A stretch of DNA of 38,725 nt from Crocinitomicaceae bacterium (lineage in GTDB: Bacteria; Bacteroidota; Bacteroidia; Flavobacteriales_D; Crocinitomicaceae). The notes under the pieces are model-generated. The model was not told the DNA's origin. It saw nothing but the letters and a program-made list of their open reading frames with translations, and did not search any database. The translations under genes and the position numbers were made by a program. Positions 1-6,879 of this stretch are shown one piece after another. The stretch spans positions 1 to 38,725 of the forward strand of contig JABURP010000102.1 of assembly GCA_014762645.1 (NCBI GenBank), given 5' to 3'. Numbering within the stretch: the stretch's first letter is position 1; each line of letters opens with the position of its first letter.

Positions 1-54
1 AATTATAGTGGAGATATTGGACTGTTAGAAGATATTGTGGTTGTTGGGAAATGA
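1..54 (+). CDS. 3' end of a protein-coding gene cut by the window edge (possible)
   Basis: Reading from base 1 there are 17 sense codons ending in the stop at 52-54. The peptide ends with an acidic/hydrophobic stretch (GLLEDIVVVGK). It could be the C-terminus of a gene that begins before the window. The family cannot be recognised from this length, and an open frame this short can occur by chance. Confidence 0.3.
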   Translation, partial: NYSGDIGLLEDIVVVGK

Positions 55-76
55 GACATTTTAAACATAATGAGCA

Positions 77-117
77 ATTACCACGCGATACAATCGCGCG
101 GCAGCGGGGGGGGGAGG
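77..117 (+). repeat. Hairpin plus G-tract end, left copy
   Basis: ATTACC at 77-82 is followed by the hairpin 81-101 (6-bp core stem 84-89/93-98, loop ACA) and a run of nine G at 106-114. It has the same order of parts as the minus-strand copy at 745-783. Confidence 0.55.
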
Positions 118-192
118 TATGATGATTTCTATACTAAAATAGATTCTATTTTTAAATCTTTCCAACCGTTTTGAATTGGCTTTAAAAATATT

Positions 193-504
193 TTGTATAT
201 GTATTTTCCTTACTGGATTTGGGCAATTTTACTAATTCAAATTGTAAAATTGATTATTAATTGGAAAGTCTATAACATACTTCACTCCAACCATCCAATT
301 AGATTGAAATTTTGGTATTCGGGTTTATGGTCTCGTGCTAATTTAGATGAATTAAATAAATTAAATCAATCCAATTTCATGCTTTTTTATTTAAACTTCA
401 TATTCTTTTGGATTAAGATACCTCAAACTAAAAAAGGTAAAATATTAGCATGGTCTGTATTACTGCTTTCTATATCCCAGATATTGCTGGTTCTATCAGA
501 GTAA
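193..504 (+). CDS. Small two-helix membrane protein, unknown function
   Basis: This 103-residue protein has a hydrophobic N-terminal segment (about residues 5-22) and a second one at the C-terminus (about 83-101). Between them is a basic, aromatic-rich stretch, so it is predicted to be an inner-membrane protein. I do not recognise the family. It lies between the two inverted hairpin ends and converges on the recombinase remnant. A 12-bp perfect stem (507-518/525-536) follows its stop codon directly. A very AT-rich sequence and the mobile context suggest an accessory gene. That it is expressed is inference. Confidence 0.5.
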   Translation: MYMYFPYWIWAILLIQIVKLIINWKVYNILHSNHPIRLKFWYSGLWSRANLDELNKLNQSNFMLFYLNFIFFWIKIPQTKKGKILAWSVLLLSISQILLVLSE

Positions 505-740
505 ATTGTAGCCTTCCCCTTTTTGGGAAGGCTACATTACGCTTGTACTTTTCAGTAGTAGATAACCATTTTTGACCACTTAGCGTTTGAACTTGTTCAA
601 TGGAAAGGTGCTGGCCATTGATCCAATTAGAGATAACTGACTGGCGTATAGCCAATGCGGTGAGGTTTTTGCTTGGGTACAAGGCTTTTAATGGTCTCAA
701 AAGTCGGTTAAGTGCTTCCGGAGAAAAATCATTGCCATTT
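505..740 (-). pseudogene. C-terminal remnant of a tyrosine recombinase/integrase
   Basis: The minus-strand frame (open from 793 to 470) contains about 70 residues like the end of Bacteroidota tyrosine recombinases: the box II start ALAIRQSVISNWI, then VQTLSGQKWLSTTEKYK, which matches the usual LGHxxxxTTxxY pattern with its Tyr nucleophile. The usual His of LGH is Gln here. The N-terminal DNA-binding domain and the first catalytic Arg region are absent. The upstream part of the frame runs through the terminal hairpin at 745-783, so it is unlikely to be real coding. I read it as a truncated, inactive gene. Its closeness to tRNA genes fits integrase biology but may be coincidence. Confidence 0.6.
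507..536. terminator. Perfect 12-bp hairpin between convergent frames
   Basis: TGTAGCCTTCCC (507-518) pairs fully with 525-536 across a six-base loop (CTTTTT). It starts three bases after the stop of the 193-504 gene. There is no U-tract after the stem in either direction, so a factor-independent terminator is only one possibility. It could also be an element-borne palindrome. Confidence 0.35.
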
Positions 741-744
741 TGCG

Positions 745-783
745 TTACCCCCCGCTCGCCAGCAGCTGCGCTGCTGCGGTAAC
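745..783 (-). repeat. Hairpin plus G-tract end, right copy
   Basis: On the minus strand GTTACC (783-778) is followed by a perfect 7-bp stem (776-770/766-760, loop GCA) and a GCGAGCGGGGGG tail ending at 748. It is oriented opposite to the copy at 77-117, with both G-tracts pointing inward. Confidence 0.55.
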
Positions 784-904
784 TACGACACAATAATCTT
801 CAATAATTAGATTTTTGATTAAATTAACCCTTTCGGATTTTAATATCCAATATTAATCTTGCTCGAAGCAAATAAGAGCAAGCTCAATCAGGTCTGTTAA
901 AACA

Positions 905-936
905 ACAAATGCCCCAACTTTCGTTGAGGCATTTTG
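905..936 (-). terminator. Factor-independent terminator of the tRNA transcript
   Basis: On the minus strand, ATGCCTCAAC pairs with GTTGGGGCAT around a GAAA loop. The T-rich stretch TTTGTTGTTTT follows. It lies just past the 3' end of tRNA-Leu, where the tRNA transcript should end. Between 794 and this hairpin I see nothing else. Confidence 0.7.
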
Positions 937-944
937 TTCATCTG

Positions 945-1028
<84 letters not shown>

Positions 1029-1033
1029 TCAAT

Positions 1034-1276
1034 TCATTTCTGAATTAAATTTGTGATGTATCTTTTACTTTTCTTCTTTTTAATTTCCATTTCACGATTA
1101 AAAGCTTCACTTCTGGTTTCAAAAGATTCAAAGTACACACATTTCCATGGGGCGCCAGCCTTTGTAGACTTCACTTTCCCATTGTTGTGCTTTATTAGTC
1201 GGTTTGCTATATTCTGAGAATGACCAATATAATAACGGTCAATTTTTTCAGAATGCAATATATATGTAAAGAACAT
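1034..1276 (-). CDS. Small GIY-YIG endonuclease, tRNA-Leu associated
   Basis: This 80-residue protein is essentially one GIY-YIG nuclease domain of the URI/UvrC-N type. YIL is at 5-7, YIG at 16-18, the conserved Arg at 26 and the catalytic-type Glu at 62, with a basic tail. The family hydrolyses DNA phosphodiesters with one metal ion and includes homing enzymes, though many stand-alone Bacteroidota copies have no known role. It is 65% identical (52 of 80 positions) to the protein at 1652-1903. It sits between a broken 5' copy of tRNA-Leu (1306-1420) and the intact tRNA-Leu (945-1028), on the same strand, and is presumably co-transcribed with them. Homing into tRNA genes is my inference. Confidence 0.85.
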   Translation of the reverse strand: MFFTYILHSEKIDRYYIGHSQNIANRLIKHNNGKVKSTKAGAPWKCVYFESFETRSEAFNREMEIKKKKSKRYITNLIQK

Positions 1277-1305
1277 AATTCACTCTCAATTCTGCAGTCA
1301 CGCAA

Positions 1306-1420
1306 GCGTGTCTACTCCCGAAAATATGCAACCGCCTTTAGCGGTTTGCTCATTTTCGAGGATCCCGATTTGAGCCAAATCAAAGATTTGGAAAAATCGG
1401 GACAATTCCACCACCCGAGC
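1306..1420 (-). pseudogene. 5' fragment of tRNA-Leu split by an 87-bp insert
   Basis: Plus-strand bases 1403-1420 equal bases 1011-1028 of the intact tRNA-Leu, and 1306-1315 equal 1001-1010. Together they are tRNA nucleotides 1-28, broken between the two conserved D-loop G residues by the insert 1316-1402. The anticodon arm and everything 3' are missing, so this is not a functional tRNA. It lies 30 bases upstream of the GIY-YIG start codon. Confidence 0.85.
1316..1402. repeat. 87-bp double-hairpin insert in the tRNA-Leu fragment
   Basis: The insert starts TCCCGAAAAT and ends ATCGGGA. It folds into two hairpins. The first has outer arms CGAAAAT/ATTTTCG and inner arms GCAACCGC/GCGGTTTGC. The second has outer arms TCCCGATTT/AAATCGGGA and inner arms CCAAATC/GATTTGG with an AAA loop. 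The insert at 1921-2007 has the same length, position and architecture with different, still pairing, inner arms. Confidence 0.8.
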
Positions 1421-1453
1421 AACCCTATCCCTTTCCATAGTGGATCGGGATAA

Positions 1454-1482
1454 AAAAGTTGCGTCACGTAGGCACGTGACGC
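1454..1482 (-). terminator. Strong hairpin with U-tract after a tRNA-Gly 3' fragment
   Basis: On the minus strand a perfect 9-bp stem (GCGTCACGT/ACGTGACGC, 1482-1474/1469-1461) is followed by AAC and six T. It lies 11 bases beyond the 3' fragment of tRNA-Gly at 1493-1509. It may have been the original terminator of a tRNA-Gly transcript. If it works, it would limit read-through into the tRNA-Leu module. Confidence 0.6.
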
Positions 1483-1492
1483 GTGGTTTGGC

Positions 1493-1509
1493 GAGCGGGA
1501 GACGGGATT
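1493..1509 (-). pseudogene. 3' fragment of tRNA-Gly
   Basis: These 17 bases equal the start of the plus-strand reading of intact tRNA-Gly (1588-1604), that is, its T-arm 3' side, acceptor 3' strand and one base beyond. A TCCCGA...TCGGGA palindrome (1510-1562) separates the fragment from the intact gene. It therefore looks like the end of a tRNA displaced by an insertion at the T-loop. Confidence 0.7.
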
Positions 1510-1562
1510 TCCCGATTTGCATTTTCTACGGTCATTCTTTCCCTTGAAAATGTCAATCGGGA
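1510..1562. repeat. TCCCGA...TCGGGA palindrome at the tRNA-Gly T-arm
   Basis: It begins TCCCGATTTGCATTTTCTAC and ends GAAAATGTCAATCGGGA, giving inverted ends. On the minus strand its edge reads GAGAAGTTTATCCCGA, the same 16 bases found at the palindrome at 38603-38618. It lies between the tRNA-Gly 3' fragment and the intact tRNA-Gly. Confidence 0.6.
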
Positions 1563-1588
1563 TAAACTTCTCATCCCTCCATCTCTTG

Positions 1589-1651
<63 letters not shown>

Positions 1652-1661
<10 letters not shown>

Positions 1662-1903
1662 TTGTTAATCAAAGCCGTAATATATTTCCGACTCTTCTTA
1701 TTTTTTATTTCTTTTTCTCTTTTGAAGGATTCGGACCTTGTCTCAAAAACTTCAAAATAAACAATTTTCCATGGTCTCCCGCTTCGTGTGGATTTGACTT
1801 CGCCTGCATTATGCTTGACAATCCGCAAATCCAAGTCCTGTGAGTGACCTACGTAATACTTACCCGTTTTTAACGAACAAAGTATGTATGTAAAGAACTT
1901 CAT
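1652..1903 (-). CDS. Small GIY-YIG endonuclease, tRNA-Gly associated
   Basis: The protein has 83 residues from the ATG at 1903. An earlier ATG at 1936 would begin inside the double-hairpin insert and is less likely. The single GIY-YIG domain has YIL at about 6-8, YVG at 17-19, an Arg in the following helix and Glu in the REKEIK segment. The reading frame ends inside the intact tRNA-Gly: its last codons are AAG CGA GAG TAG, so the stop is the tRNA's own TAG at positions 8-10. Five bases before the ATG is the end of a tRNA-Gly 5' fragment. It is paralogous to the gene at 1034-1276, in the same setting next to a different tRNA. Confidence 0.85.
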
Positions 1904-1908
1904 TAGTA

Positions 1909-2025
1909 GTCGTGCTCTACTCCCGAAAATATGCAAATTCCTTGAATTTGCTCATTTTCGAGGACTCTCGGAAAATAACAAATTCAAAGAATTTGGATTT
2001 TCCGGAGCAGCTGAGCTACTCTCGC
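1909..2025 (-). pseudogene. 5' fragment of tRNA-Gly split by an 87-bp insert
   Basis: Bases 2008-2025 equal tRNA-Gly nucleotides 1-18 and 1909-1920 equal nucleotides 19-30. The break is between the D-loop G residues, the same place as in the tRNA-Leu fragment. Upstream ACAAGCGAGAG is also shared with the intact gene (1661 and beyond). The fragment ends just upstream of the GIY-YIG start. Confidence 0.85.
1921..2007. repeat. 87-bp double-hairpin insert in the tRNA-Gly fragment
   Basis: The first hairpin has outer arms TCCCGAAAAT/ATTTTCGAGGA and inner arms GCAAATTC/GAATTTGC. The second has outer arms CGGAAAAT/ATTTTCCG and inner arms CAAATTC/GAATTTG around AAA. Compared with 1316-1402 the outer part of hairpin one is the same, while the inner arms differ on both sides so that pairing is kept. 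Confidence 0.8.
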
Positions 2026-2067
2026 TTGTTATCCTCTTTCGAAGACCTTCATTGGCGAAGCTGCCTG

Positions 2068-2117
2068 TCCCGATTTAGTCGAACCTGACGCAGTCAATTT
2101 GTGAGACTTTATCGGGA
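2068..2117. repeat. TCCCGA...TCGGGA palindrome in a second tRNA-Gly fragment
   Basis: It is 50 bp, opening TCCCGATTTAGTCGA and closing GAGACTTTATCGGGA. It resembles the palindrome at 38613-38670, which opens TCCCGACCTAGTTGA and closes GAAACTTTGTCGGGA. It directly abuts a 12-base tRNA-Gly 5' fragment. Confidence 0.65.
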
Positions 2118-2129
2118 AGCTACTCTCGC
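2118..2129 (-). pseudogene. 12-base 5' fragment of tRNA-Gly
   Basis: The minus strand reads GCGAGAGTAGCT, tRNA-Gly nucleotides 1-12, preceded by ACAA as at the intact gene. The palindrome 2068-2117 follows at once. It is the most promoter-proximal of three tRNA-Gly starts in tandem. Confidence 0.6.
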
Positions 2130-2167
2130 TTGTGAAAAAAACTACTTATTCGCTTTTTTCAAGACCG

Positions 2168-2175
2168 CAAATATA
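2168..2175 (-). promoter_or_regulatory. -7 box of the tRNA island promoter
   Basis: The minus strand reads TATATTTG, a match to the Bacteroidota -7 consensus TAnnTTTG. It is about 40 bases upstream of the first tRNA-Gly 5' fragment. No TTG is seen at the ideal -33 distance. It would drive the tRNA fragments, both GIY-YIG genes and both tRNAs, subject to the internal terminator at 1454-1482. Confidence 0.5.
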
Positions 2176-2199
2176 ATACATTAAATACAATTGTGAAAA

Positions 2200-3093
2200 T
2201 TAGGATTTGGCCTTTTTTCTAATATGTTTTTTATGAAGGTTATAGATCATTCCATCTGACAATCCAATCTTCGGAACGTAAACTTCTTTCGTATTTATTT
2301 TTTTGAAAACATTCAGGTATATCTCAAAGGCAGGAACAATGACGTCTGCCCTATCTGGCTTTAATTTGTACTCCGAAACCCTATCCTCATAGTCCAACGA
2401 AGAAATAGTTTTGTACAAATCACTGAACTCTTTTACCCCAATTGGTTCTGTTGATTTTTTGCCGAGTATCTTGTGAATTTTATTAATATTTCCCCCGGTG
2501 GCAAATGTGACATAAGAGGTGTTCTTCTTAAAGTTCGTGTCCATCCATTCATTGAGCTCTTCCCAAATACCAGATTTGACTTTCCCCTTTAATAAGCGAA
2601 TGGTACCTACTGCAAATGATTGAGAAGCTACTTTCTCCCCTTTTTTGAATATGGATATTTCCGTACTCCCACCGCCAACATCAATAACTACAAATGGAGC
2701 TTGTGTGTCAGAATCCAACAGAAAAAAGGTAGACAAAATGAGTTTGGCTTCTTCCGCTCCTTCAATTATCTCAATATTTACACCCGTCTCTTTTTTGATG
2801 CGTTTTTTAATCTCTTTTCCATTCTCTGCTTCTCGCATGGCAGATGTCGCACAAGCTCTTAATTCCTCCACCGCAAAAACTTCTGAAAGCAACTTAAATG
2901 CCTTCATTGATTTTACAAATTCTTCTACCTTTTCTTCTGAGATTCTTCCTTTTTCAAAAACTTCAAGACCTAACCTCAGTGGAATTCGGGTGTAAGAAAT
3001 CTTCTTTACAAAATTTTTCTTGTTCGTATCGGTGACTTCTCCAATCAACAGTCGGGCAGCATTTGTTCCTATGTCAATTGCACCAAATTTCAC
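2200..3093 (-). CDS. ppx: Exopolyphosphatase (Ppx/GppA family)
   Basis: Ppx removes terminal phosphates from inorganic polyphosphate; family members can also act on pppGpp. At 297 residues it is a short, catalytic-core-only form of the ASKHA-fold family, lacking the C-terminal HD-like extension of E. coli Ppx. Visible motifs are DIGTNAARLLIGEV at the N-terminus, VIDVGGGSTEISIF near residue 140 and FATGGNINKI near 197. The start codon overlaps the stop of the polyphosphate kinase gene by four bases, so the two are translationally coupled. Synthesis and breakdown of polyphosphate are thus encoded together in the cytoplasm. Confidence 0.92.
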   Translation of the reverse strand: MKFGAIDIGTNAARLLIGEVTDTNKKNFVKKISYTRIPLRLGLEVFEKGRISEEKVEEFVKSMKAFKLLSEVFAVEELRACATSAMREAENGKEIKKRIKKETGVNIEIIEGAEEAKLILSTFFLLDSDTQAPFVVIDVGGGSTEISIFKKGEKVASQSFAVGTIRLLKGKVKSGIWEELNEWMDTNFKKNTSYVTFATGGNINKIHKILGKKSTEPIGVKEFSDLYKTISSLDYEDRVSEYKLKPDRADVIVPAFEIYLNVFKKINTKEVYVPKIGLSDGMIYNLHKKHIRKKAKS

Positions 3094-5138
3094 GAATCAG
3101 TTAGCTTGTTTTTGAAATATTTGTAAACCTCTTCCTGCGAGTTGTAGGCAACATCTCCATCTCCTTTGTATCGCTGATTTTTCAGTCCCTGATCAATAAT
3201 TCTGGATTTGGTGTTGTCTTTTAACGCAGCTTCAATCATAAATTTGAGGTCCTTTTGTATTTCTTCGTCATAAACCGGAGCGGTAACCTCTATTCTTCGG
3301 TCGAGGTTTCTTCCCATCCAATCTGCAGAAGAAATATAATAACGTTCGTTTCCTCCATTGGCAAAAATAAAAATTCTGGAATGCTCCAAATATCTGCCTA
3401 CAACACTTCTCACTTCAATATTTTCTGAGCTTCCTTTGACACCTGGCACAAGTGCGCAAATACCTCGTACCACAGCATAAATTTTCACGCCTGCCTTTGA
3501 GGCTTCATATAATTTCTTTATAACCTTCGTGTCTACAAGATTGTTGATTTTGATATAGATGTATGCCTCTTCCCCCTGAGTAGCATTGTCAATTTCTTTA
3601 TCAATTAAACTGCTTAGCTTTCTCCGGGTATTAAAAGGAGAAACCATGAGCTCTCTGAAGACGGATCGATCAAAATTATTTTTGAAGATTTTAAAGACCT
3701 TATCCACTTCTTTTGTAATCGCCGGATTTGCAGTCAACAATGAACAATCTGTATATATCCGAGCTGTTTTCTCATGAAAATTCCCTGTTCCGATATGAAC
3801 AATTGCCTGACTTTTACCACCGGATTTACGCTTGATAATAAACAGTTTGGAATGTACTTTCAGATTTTGAACACCAAAGAGTACGGTTACCCCGTTATCT
3901 TCCAGGTAATTTGACCAGTTAATATTATTCTTCTCATCAAATCTGGCTTGTAATTCCATAACTACAGAGACGCGTTTACCGTTTTTAGCAGCTGAGATTA
4001 ATGCATTGATGATTTGAGAATCACTGGCAACACGATACAAGTTGATTTTTATGGAAGTAACTTTAGGATCTATGGCAGCTTCCCTCAGGATATCTATGAT
4101 ATGTTGAAAGGTTTGAAAAGGATAAGTAATCAAAAAGTCTTCTTTTAAGATCTTTTTAATAATGGATGAGGAGAGATTCTGAAATGCAGGATGTACCACT
4201 GGAGGAGCTGGGTCAAAAACAAAATCATCCCGCCCAAAATCCGGAAAATCCATAAAATCTTTGAAGTTGTGGTATCTGCCTCCCGGAATAATATTCTCTC
4301 CCGCTTCAAGCCCCTGCGCCTGCATCAGGTATGTCAAAAGATCAACTGGCATAGCCGAATCATACACAAAACGGACAGTTTCACCCACTTTTCGCATTTC
4401 TACACTGTCTTCCATCTTTTCCAGAAAACTCTTGGATATATCATCATCCAGGTCAAGTTCTGCATCACGCGTGATTTTGAAGGTATACGCTTCAATTTTA
4501 TCAAATGTGAAAATGGAGAAAATGGTCGCTAAATGATAGCGGATAATATCATCCAGCAAGATTATCTTTTTAACCTCACTTTCATTGGGAATGATATAAA
4601 ACCTGGAAACTGTATTCGGAATTTGAATCAGGGCATACTTTACCTTCTCTTTGTCATAGCTGGTCATCTTAATCGCCAAATAGATTCCCTTATCTTGCAA
4701 TGTGGGGAAGCGGCGTCTTGACGACAACATGATTGGAACAATCTGTGGTCGCACCCGGTTCTCATAGTAGTTTGAAATAGCAGCTATCTCTTCTTCCTTT
4801 AAATGCGATTCATTTGTTTGAAGGATATGCTTTTCTTTTAGCTCCTGAAGTAATTTTTCATACGCCAGTAAAAACAGTTGCTGTTGGTCTAGTACTATGT
4901 TTTTTATTTCTGCAAGTAATTTTTGAGGACCTCCTTTAAAACCTTCAACTTTTTTGGTGCCCAGAACTACCATTCTTCTTATCGTAGCAACACGAACCCT
5001 GAAAAATTCATCTAAATTATTGGAATAAATACCGAGGAAGCGAATGCGTTCTATTAATGGATTTCCCTCATCTAACGACTCTTGCAATACACGCTCATTA
5101 AATGATAGCCAGCTAAGTTCGCGATTGAATAATTCCAT
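3090..5138 (-). CDS. ppk1: Polyphosphate kinase 1
   Basis: PPK1 reversibly polymerises the gamma-phosphate of ATP into polyphosphate through a phospho-histidine. The 682-residue length is usual. The N-terminal domain starts ELFNRELSWLSFNERVL. The two conserved His motifs are VHSKLF (about residue 427) and HIGTGNFHEKTARIYTD (about 448), followed by the second phospholipase-D-like domain with RNLDRRIEV near 610. It is the first gene of the ppk1-ppx pair. A terminator (5174-5210) separates it from the gene upstream, so it probably has its own promoter in the 5139-5173 gap, where I could not identify a clear -7 box. Confidence 0.97.
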   Translation of the reverse strand: MELFNRELSWLSFNERVLQESLDEGNPLIERIRFLGIYSNNLDEFFRVRVATIRRMVVLGTKKVEGFKGGPQKLLAEIKNIVLDQQQLFLLAYEKLLQELKEKHILQTNESHLKEEEIAAISNYYENRVRPQIVPIMLSSRRRFPTLQDKGIYLAIKMTSYDKEKVKYALIQIPNTVSRFYIIPNESEVKKIILLDDIIRYHLATIFSIFTFDKIEAYTFKITRDAELDLDDDISKSFLEKMEDSVEMRKVGETVRFVYDSAMPVDLLTYLMQAQGLEAGENIIPGGRYHNFKDFMDFPDFGRDDFVFDPAPPVVHPAFQNLSSSIIKKILKEDFLITYPFQTFQHIIDILREAAIDPKVTSIKINLYRVASDSQIINALISAAKNGKRVSVVMELQARFDEKNNINWSNYLEDNGVTVLFGVQNLKVHSKLFIIKRKSGGKSQAIVHIGTGNFHEKTARIYTDCSLLTANPAITKEVDKVFKIFKNNFDRSVFRELMVSPFNTRRKLSSLIDKEIDNATQGEEAYIYIKINNLVDTKVIKKLYEASKAGVKIYAVVRGICALVPGVKGSSENIEVRSVVGRYLEHSRIFIFANGGNERYYISSADWMGRNLDRRIEVTAPVYDEEIQKDLKFMIEAALKDNTKSRIIDQGLKNQRYKGDGDVAYNSQEEVYKYFKNKLTDS

Positions 5139-5173
5139 TTAAAGATCGATTGAAGTGCATTCGGATAAAAATA

Positions 5174-5210
5174 AAAATACCAGCTAATAGAATGTACTAG
5201 CTGGTATTTT
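5174..5210 (-). terminator. Terminator between the LuxE-like gene and ppk1
   Basis: AAAATACCAGCTA (5174-5186) pairs with TAGCTGGTATTTT (5198-5210) over an 11-base loop, with T-rich sequence following on the minus strand. It should end transcription of the gene at 5304-6299. Confidence 0.75.
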
Positions 5211-5303
5211 CACCTCAAAAAACTATGTTTCCATGAAAAAACAGGTCAAAGGTAATCCTTAAATTTTAACCTGCAAATTTTTTTATGATTTTTTTTAAAA
5301 CTA

Positions 5304-6299
5304 TTACTGAATCAATAGATTACACCCTCTAATATCTGAATTATCAAATCGTCCCAACACCTCAAACCCAGTGTTATTATAACGTCCCAGATCCTCCGTT
5401 TCAATAAAAGAACAACTGTAGATATTTGCCAGATCTATTACGTTTATTCCTCCGCTTCCCTTATCAATGAATTGAAACGGGTCAGTGGTGTTTCTCAAAA
5501 AAACTTTCATCCAGGGCGGTGATTGAAATATTCCATCTGAAACGGCATAAGCCTGAGATAACAACTCGGTCATACCGTATTCGGAATGAATATTTTCGAC
5601 ATGAAAAGCGGACTTTAAATTTTCGTGCAGACTGCTTCTCGTAATTTCCTGGCGTCTCCCCTTCATTCCTCCTGTTTCCATTACTATACAACTTGATAAG
5701 TCTGGTGAATATTTTTCTGCCAGATCCATAAGCGCAAAAGAAACTCCGATCAGGATAATTTTCTTATCCGACCGGGTTTGAACAATTTCAATAAGACGTT
5801 CATAATCGTTAAGAAAAAAGCCGCTATCCTTATCTCTGCTTAATTCAATTAAATGATCAACCATATAAATCAAAGAAGATTGGTCGTTTTCCATATATGA
5901 AGGAAGCAGTGCCAGGACCACATAATCTTCAATATGCCCATAGAATCTTTCAAACCCTTTTAAGAAAGATAGCTGATAAAGTGCCGGATCTGCAACGTGA
6001 TGTTGACTGCGTTTCTGACCCGTTGTTCCACTACTCGTAAATATAAGTTCGGCAGCACCATTGTACGATTTTACCTCATGGGTTTTAAAAAATGAAATGG
6101 GTAAAAATGGAATGTCACTGACCTTTGCCACTTCTTTTGGGTTTACGCCAAGTAAATCAATATAAGAACGATACACTTCACATCCATCTGCTTGAAATTG
6201 AAAGGCCCTGATGGCCATCTCTTCAAATTCACTTTCCGTTTGAATGGAAAATATTCTGTGAAGGTCGAAAGGTAATTTTTGCACCTGTTGTACGTTCAT
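5304..6299 (-). CDS. LuxE-type acyl-protein synthetase family protein
   Basis: This 331-residue member of the LuxE branch of adenylate-forming enzymes has the nucleotide-binding loop FTSSGTTGQKR at residues 87-97 and an EYGMTELLSQAY motif typical of the ANL fold near 240. LuxE activates fatty acids as acyl-AMP and transfers them to a Cys. No luxCDAB genes are nearby, so bioluminescence is not implied. In Bacteroidota such orphan copies are common and their substrate is unknown. It is divergent from the lipoprotein gene at 6328 with 28 bases between, so the two share a promoter region. Its transcript probably ends at 5174-5210. Confidence 0.85.
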   Translation of the reverse strand: MNVQQVQKLPFDLHRIFSIQTESEFEEMAIRAFQFQADGCEVYRSYIDLLGVNPKEVAKVSDIPFLPISFFKTHEVKSYNGAAELIFTSSGTTGQKRSQHHVADPALYQLSFLKGFERFYGHIEDYVVLALLPSYMENDQSSLIYMVDHLIELSRDKDSGFFLNDYERLIEIVQTRSDKKIILIGVSFALMDLAEKYSPDLSSCIVMETGGMKGRRQEITRSSLHENLKSAFHVENIHSEYGMTELLSQAYAVSDGIFQSPPWMKVFLRNTTDPFQFIDKGSGGINVIDLANIYSCSFIETEDLGRYNNTGFEVLGRFDNSDIRGCNLLIQ

Positions 6300-6327
6300 A
6301 TATTAATAGCTAACTTCGCTCTAAGGA

Positions 6328-6840
6328 ATGAAGATACTTACAAAAATAAAGTTAATCACTGCAAGTTTAGCAGTAATAATACTGTGCTTTTCCTGTTTTA
6401 AGAGTGAGGAGTACCCGCTAGAACCTGTTATTTCTGATCCGCAGGTGCAAGTTTTAGGGGACAGTGCCGTGGTATCATTCAGTTTTACAGATGGAGATGC
6501 TGATCTTGGGCTTGAGCCTTCGGACACTTTTGGCGTACACGCACCTGGATCCTATTATTACTACAATATCTACCTGGACTATTTTGAAAAAGACGATTCC
6601 CAGGGATGGGTTCCCGGAATGGATTTATCCGGTGACACCATTCGGTTTGCCTACAGAATAAAACCGATTGAAGTGTCAGAAAACACAAAAGGTATCAAAG
6701 GCACTATAGATGTTGATATTCAAAATTTTGCTAACCCGTTCTCTACTCAGTCTGACACTGTGAAGTTTGCCATCAAGTTAATTGATCGTGCCTTAAACGA
6801 AAGCAACGTTATCGAAACTTCAGAAATCATTACAGGGTGA
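6328..6840 (+). CDS. Predicted lipoprotein, unknown function
   Basis: This 170-residue protein has a signal sequence (residues 1-22) ending in a lipobox-like CFSC, so it should be lipid-anchored in the envelope. The mature part is acidic (many Asp and Glu) and probably a beta-sandwich: the FSFTDGDADLGLEPSDTFG segment resembles Ca-binding or Ig-like repeats of Bacteroidota surface lipoproteins. I cannot name the family. It is the first of four plus-strand genes, and the gap to the rimK-like gene is only 39 bases, so they may share a transcript. Confidence 0.8.
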   Translation: MKILTKIKLITASLAVIILCFSCFKSEEYPLEPVISDPQVQVLGDSAVVSFSFTDGDADLGLEPSDTFGVHAPGSYYYYNIYLDYFEKDDSQGWVPGMDLSGDTIRFAYRIKPIEVSENTKGIKGTIDVDIQNFANPFSTQSDTVKFAIKLIDRALNESNVIETSEIITG

Positions 6841-6879
6841 TGACGTAATTTACTTACTTTAAAAAGCTCAATAAGAGAT

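Larger units (their letters stand above)
77..783. mobile_element. Putative relic element bounded by inverted hairpin/G-tract ends
   Basis: Two related sequences face each other. On the plus strand at 77-114 the order is ATTACC, then a hairpin (CGCGAT, loop ACA, ATCGCG), then GGCAGC and nine G. On the minus strand at 783-748 the order is GTTACC, then a hairpin (CAGCAGC, loop GCA, GCTGCTG), then GCGAGC and six G. The stem sequences differ but both arms stay paired. The flanking TTACC and AGCGGGGGG are shared. Between them lie a small membrane protein gene and the tail of a tyrosine recombinase. I infer that these are the terminal repeats of a decayed or internally deleted element. No target duplication is evident and I cannot name the family. 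Confidence 0.45.

Noticed and set aside
77-783. Integron attC-like cassette (hairpin sites around a small gene)
   Set aside because: The core sites GTTRRRY/RYYYAAC are not present in either hairpin, and the recombinase tail lacks anything specific to integron integrases.
5304-6299. Part of a bioluminescence (lux) operon
   Set aside because: No luxC, luxD, luxA or luxB genes are nearby and the gene stands alone.
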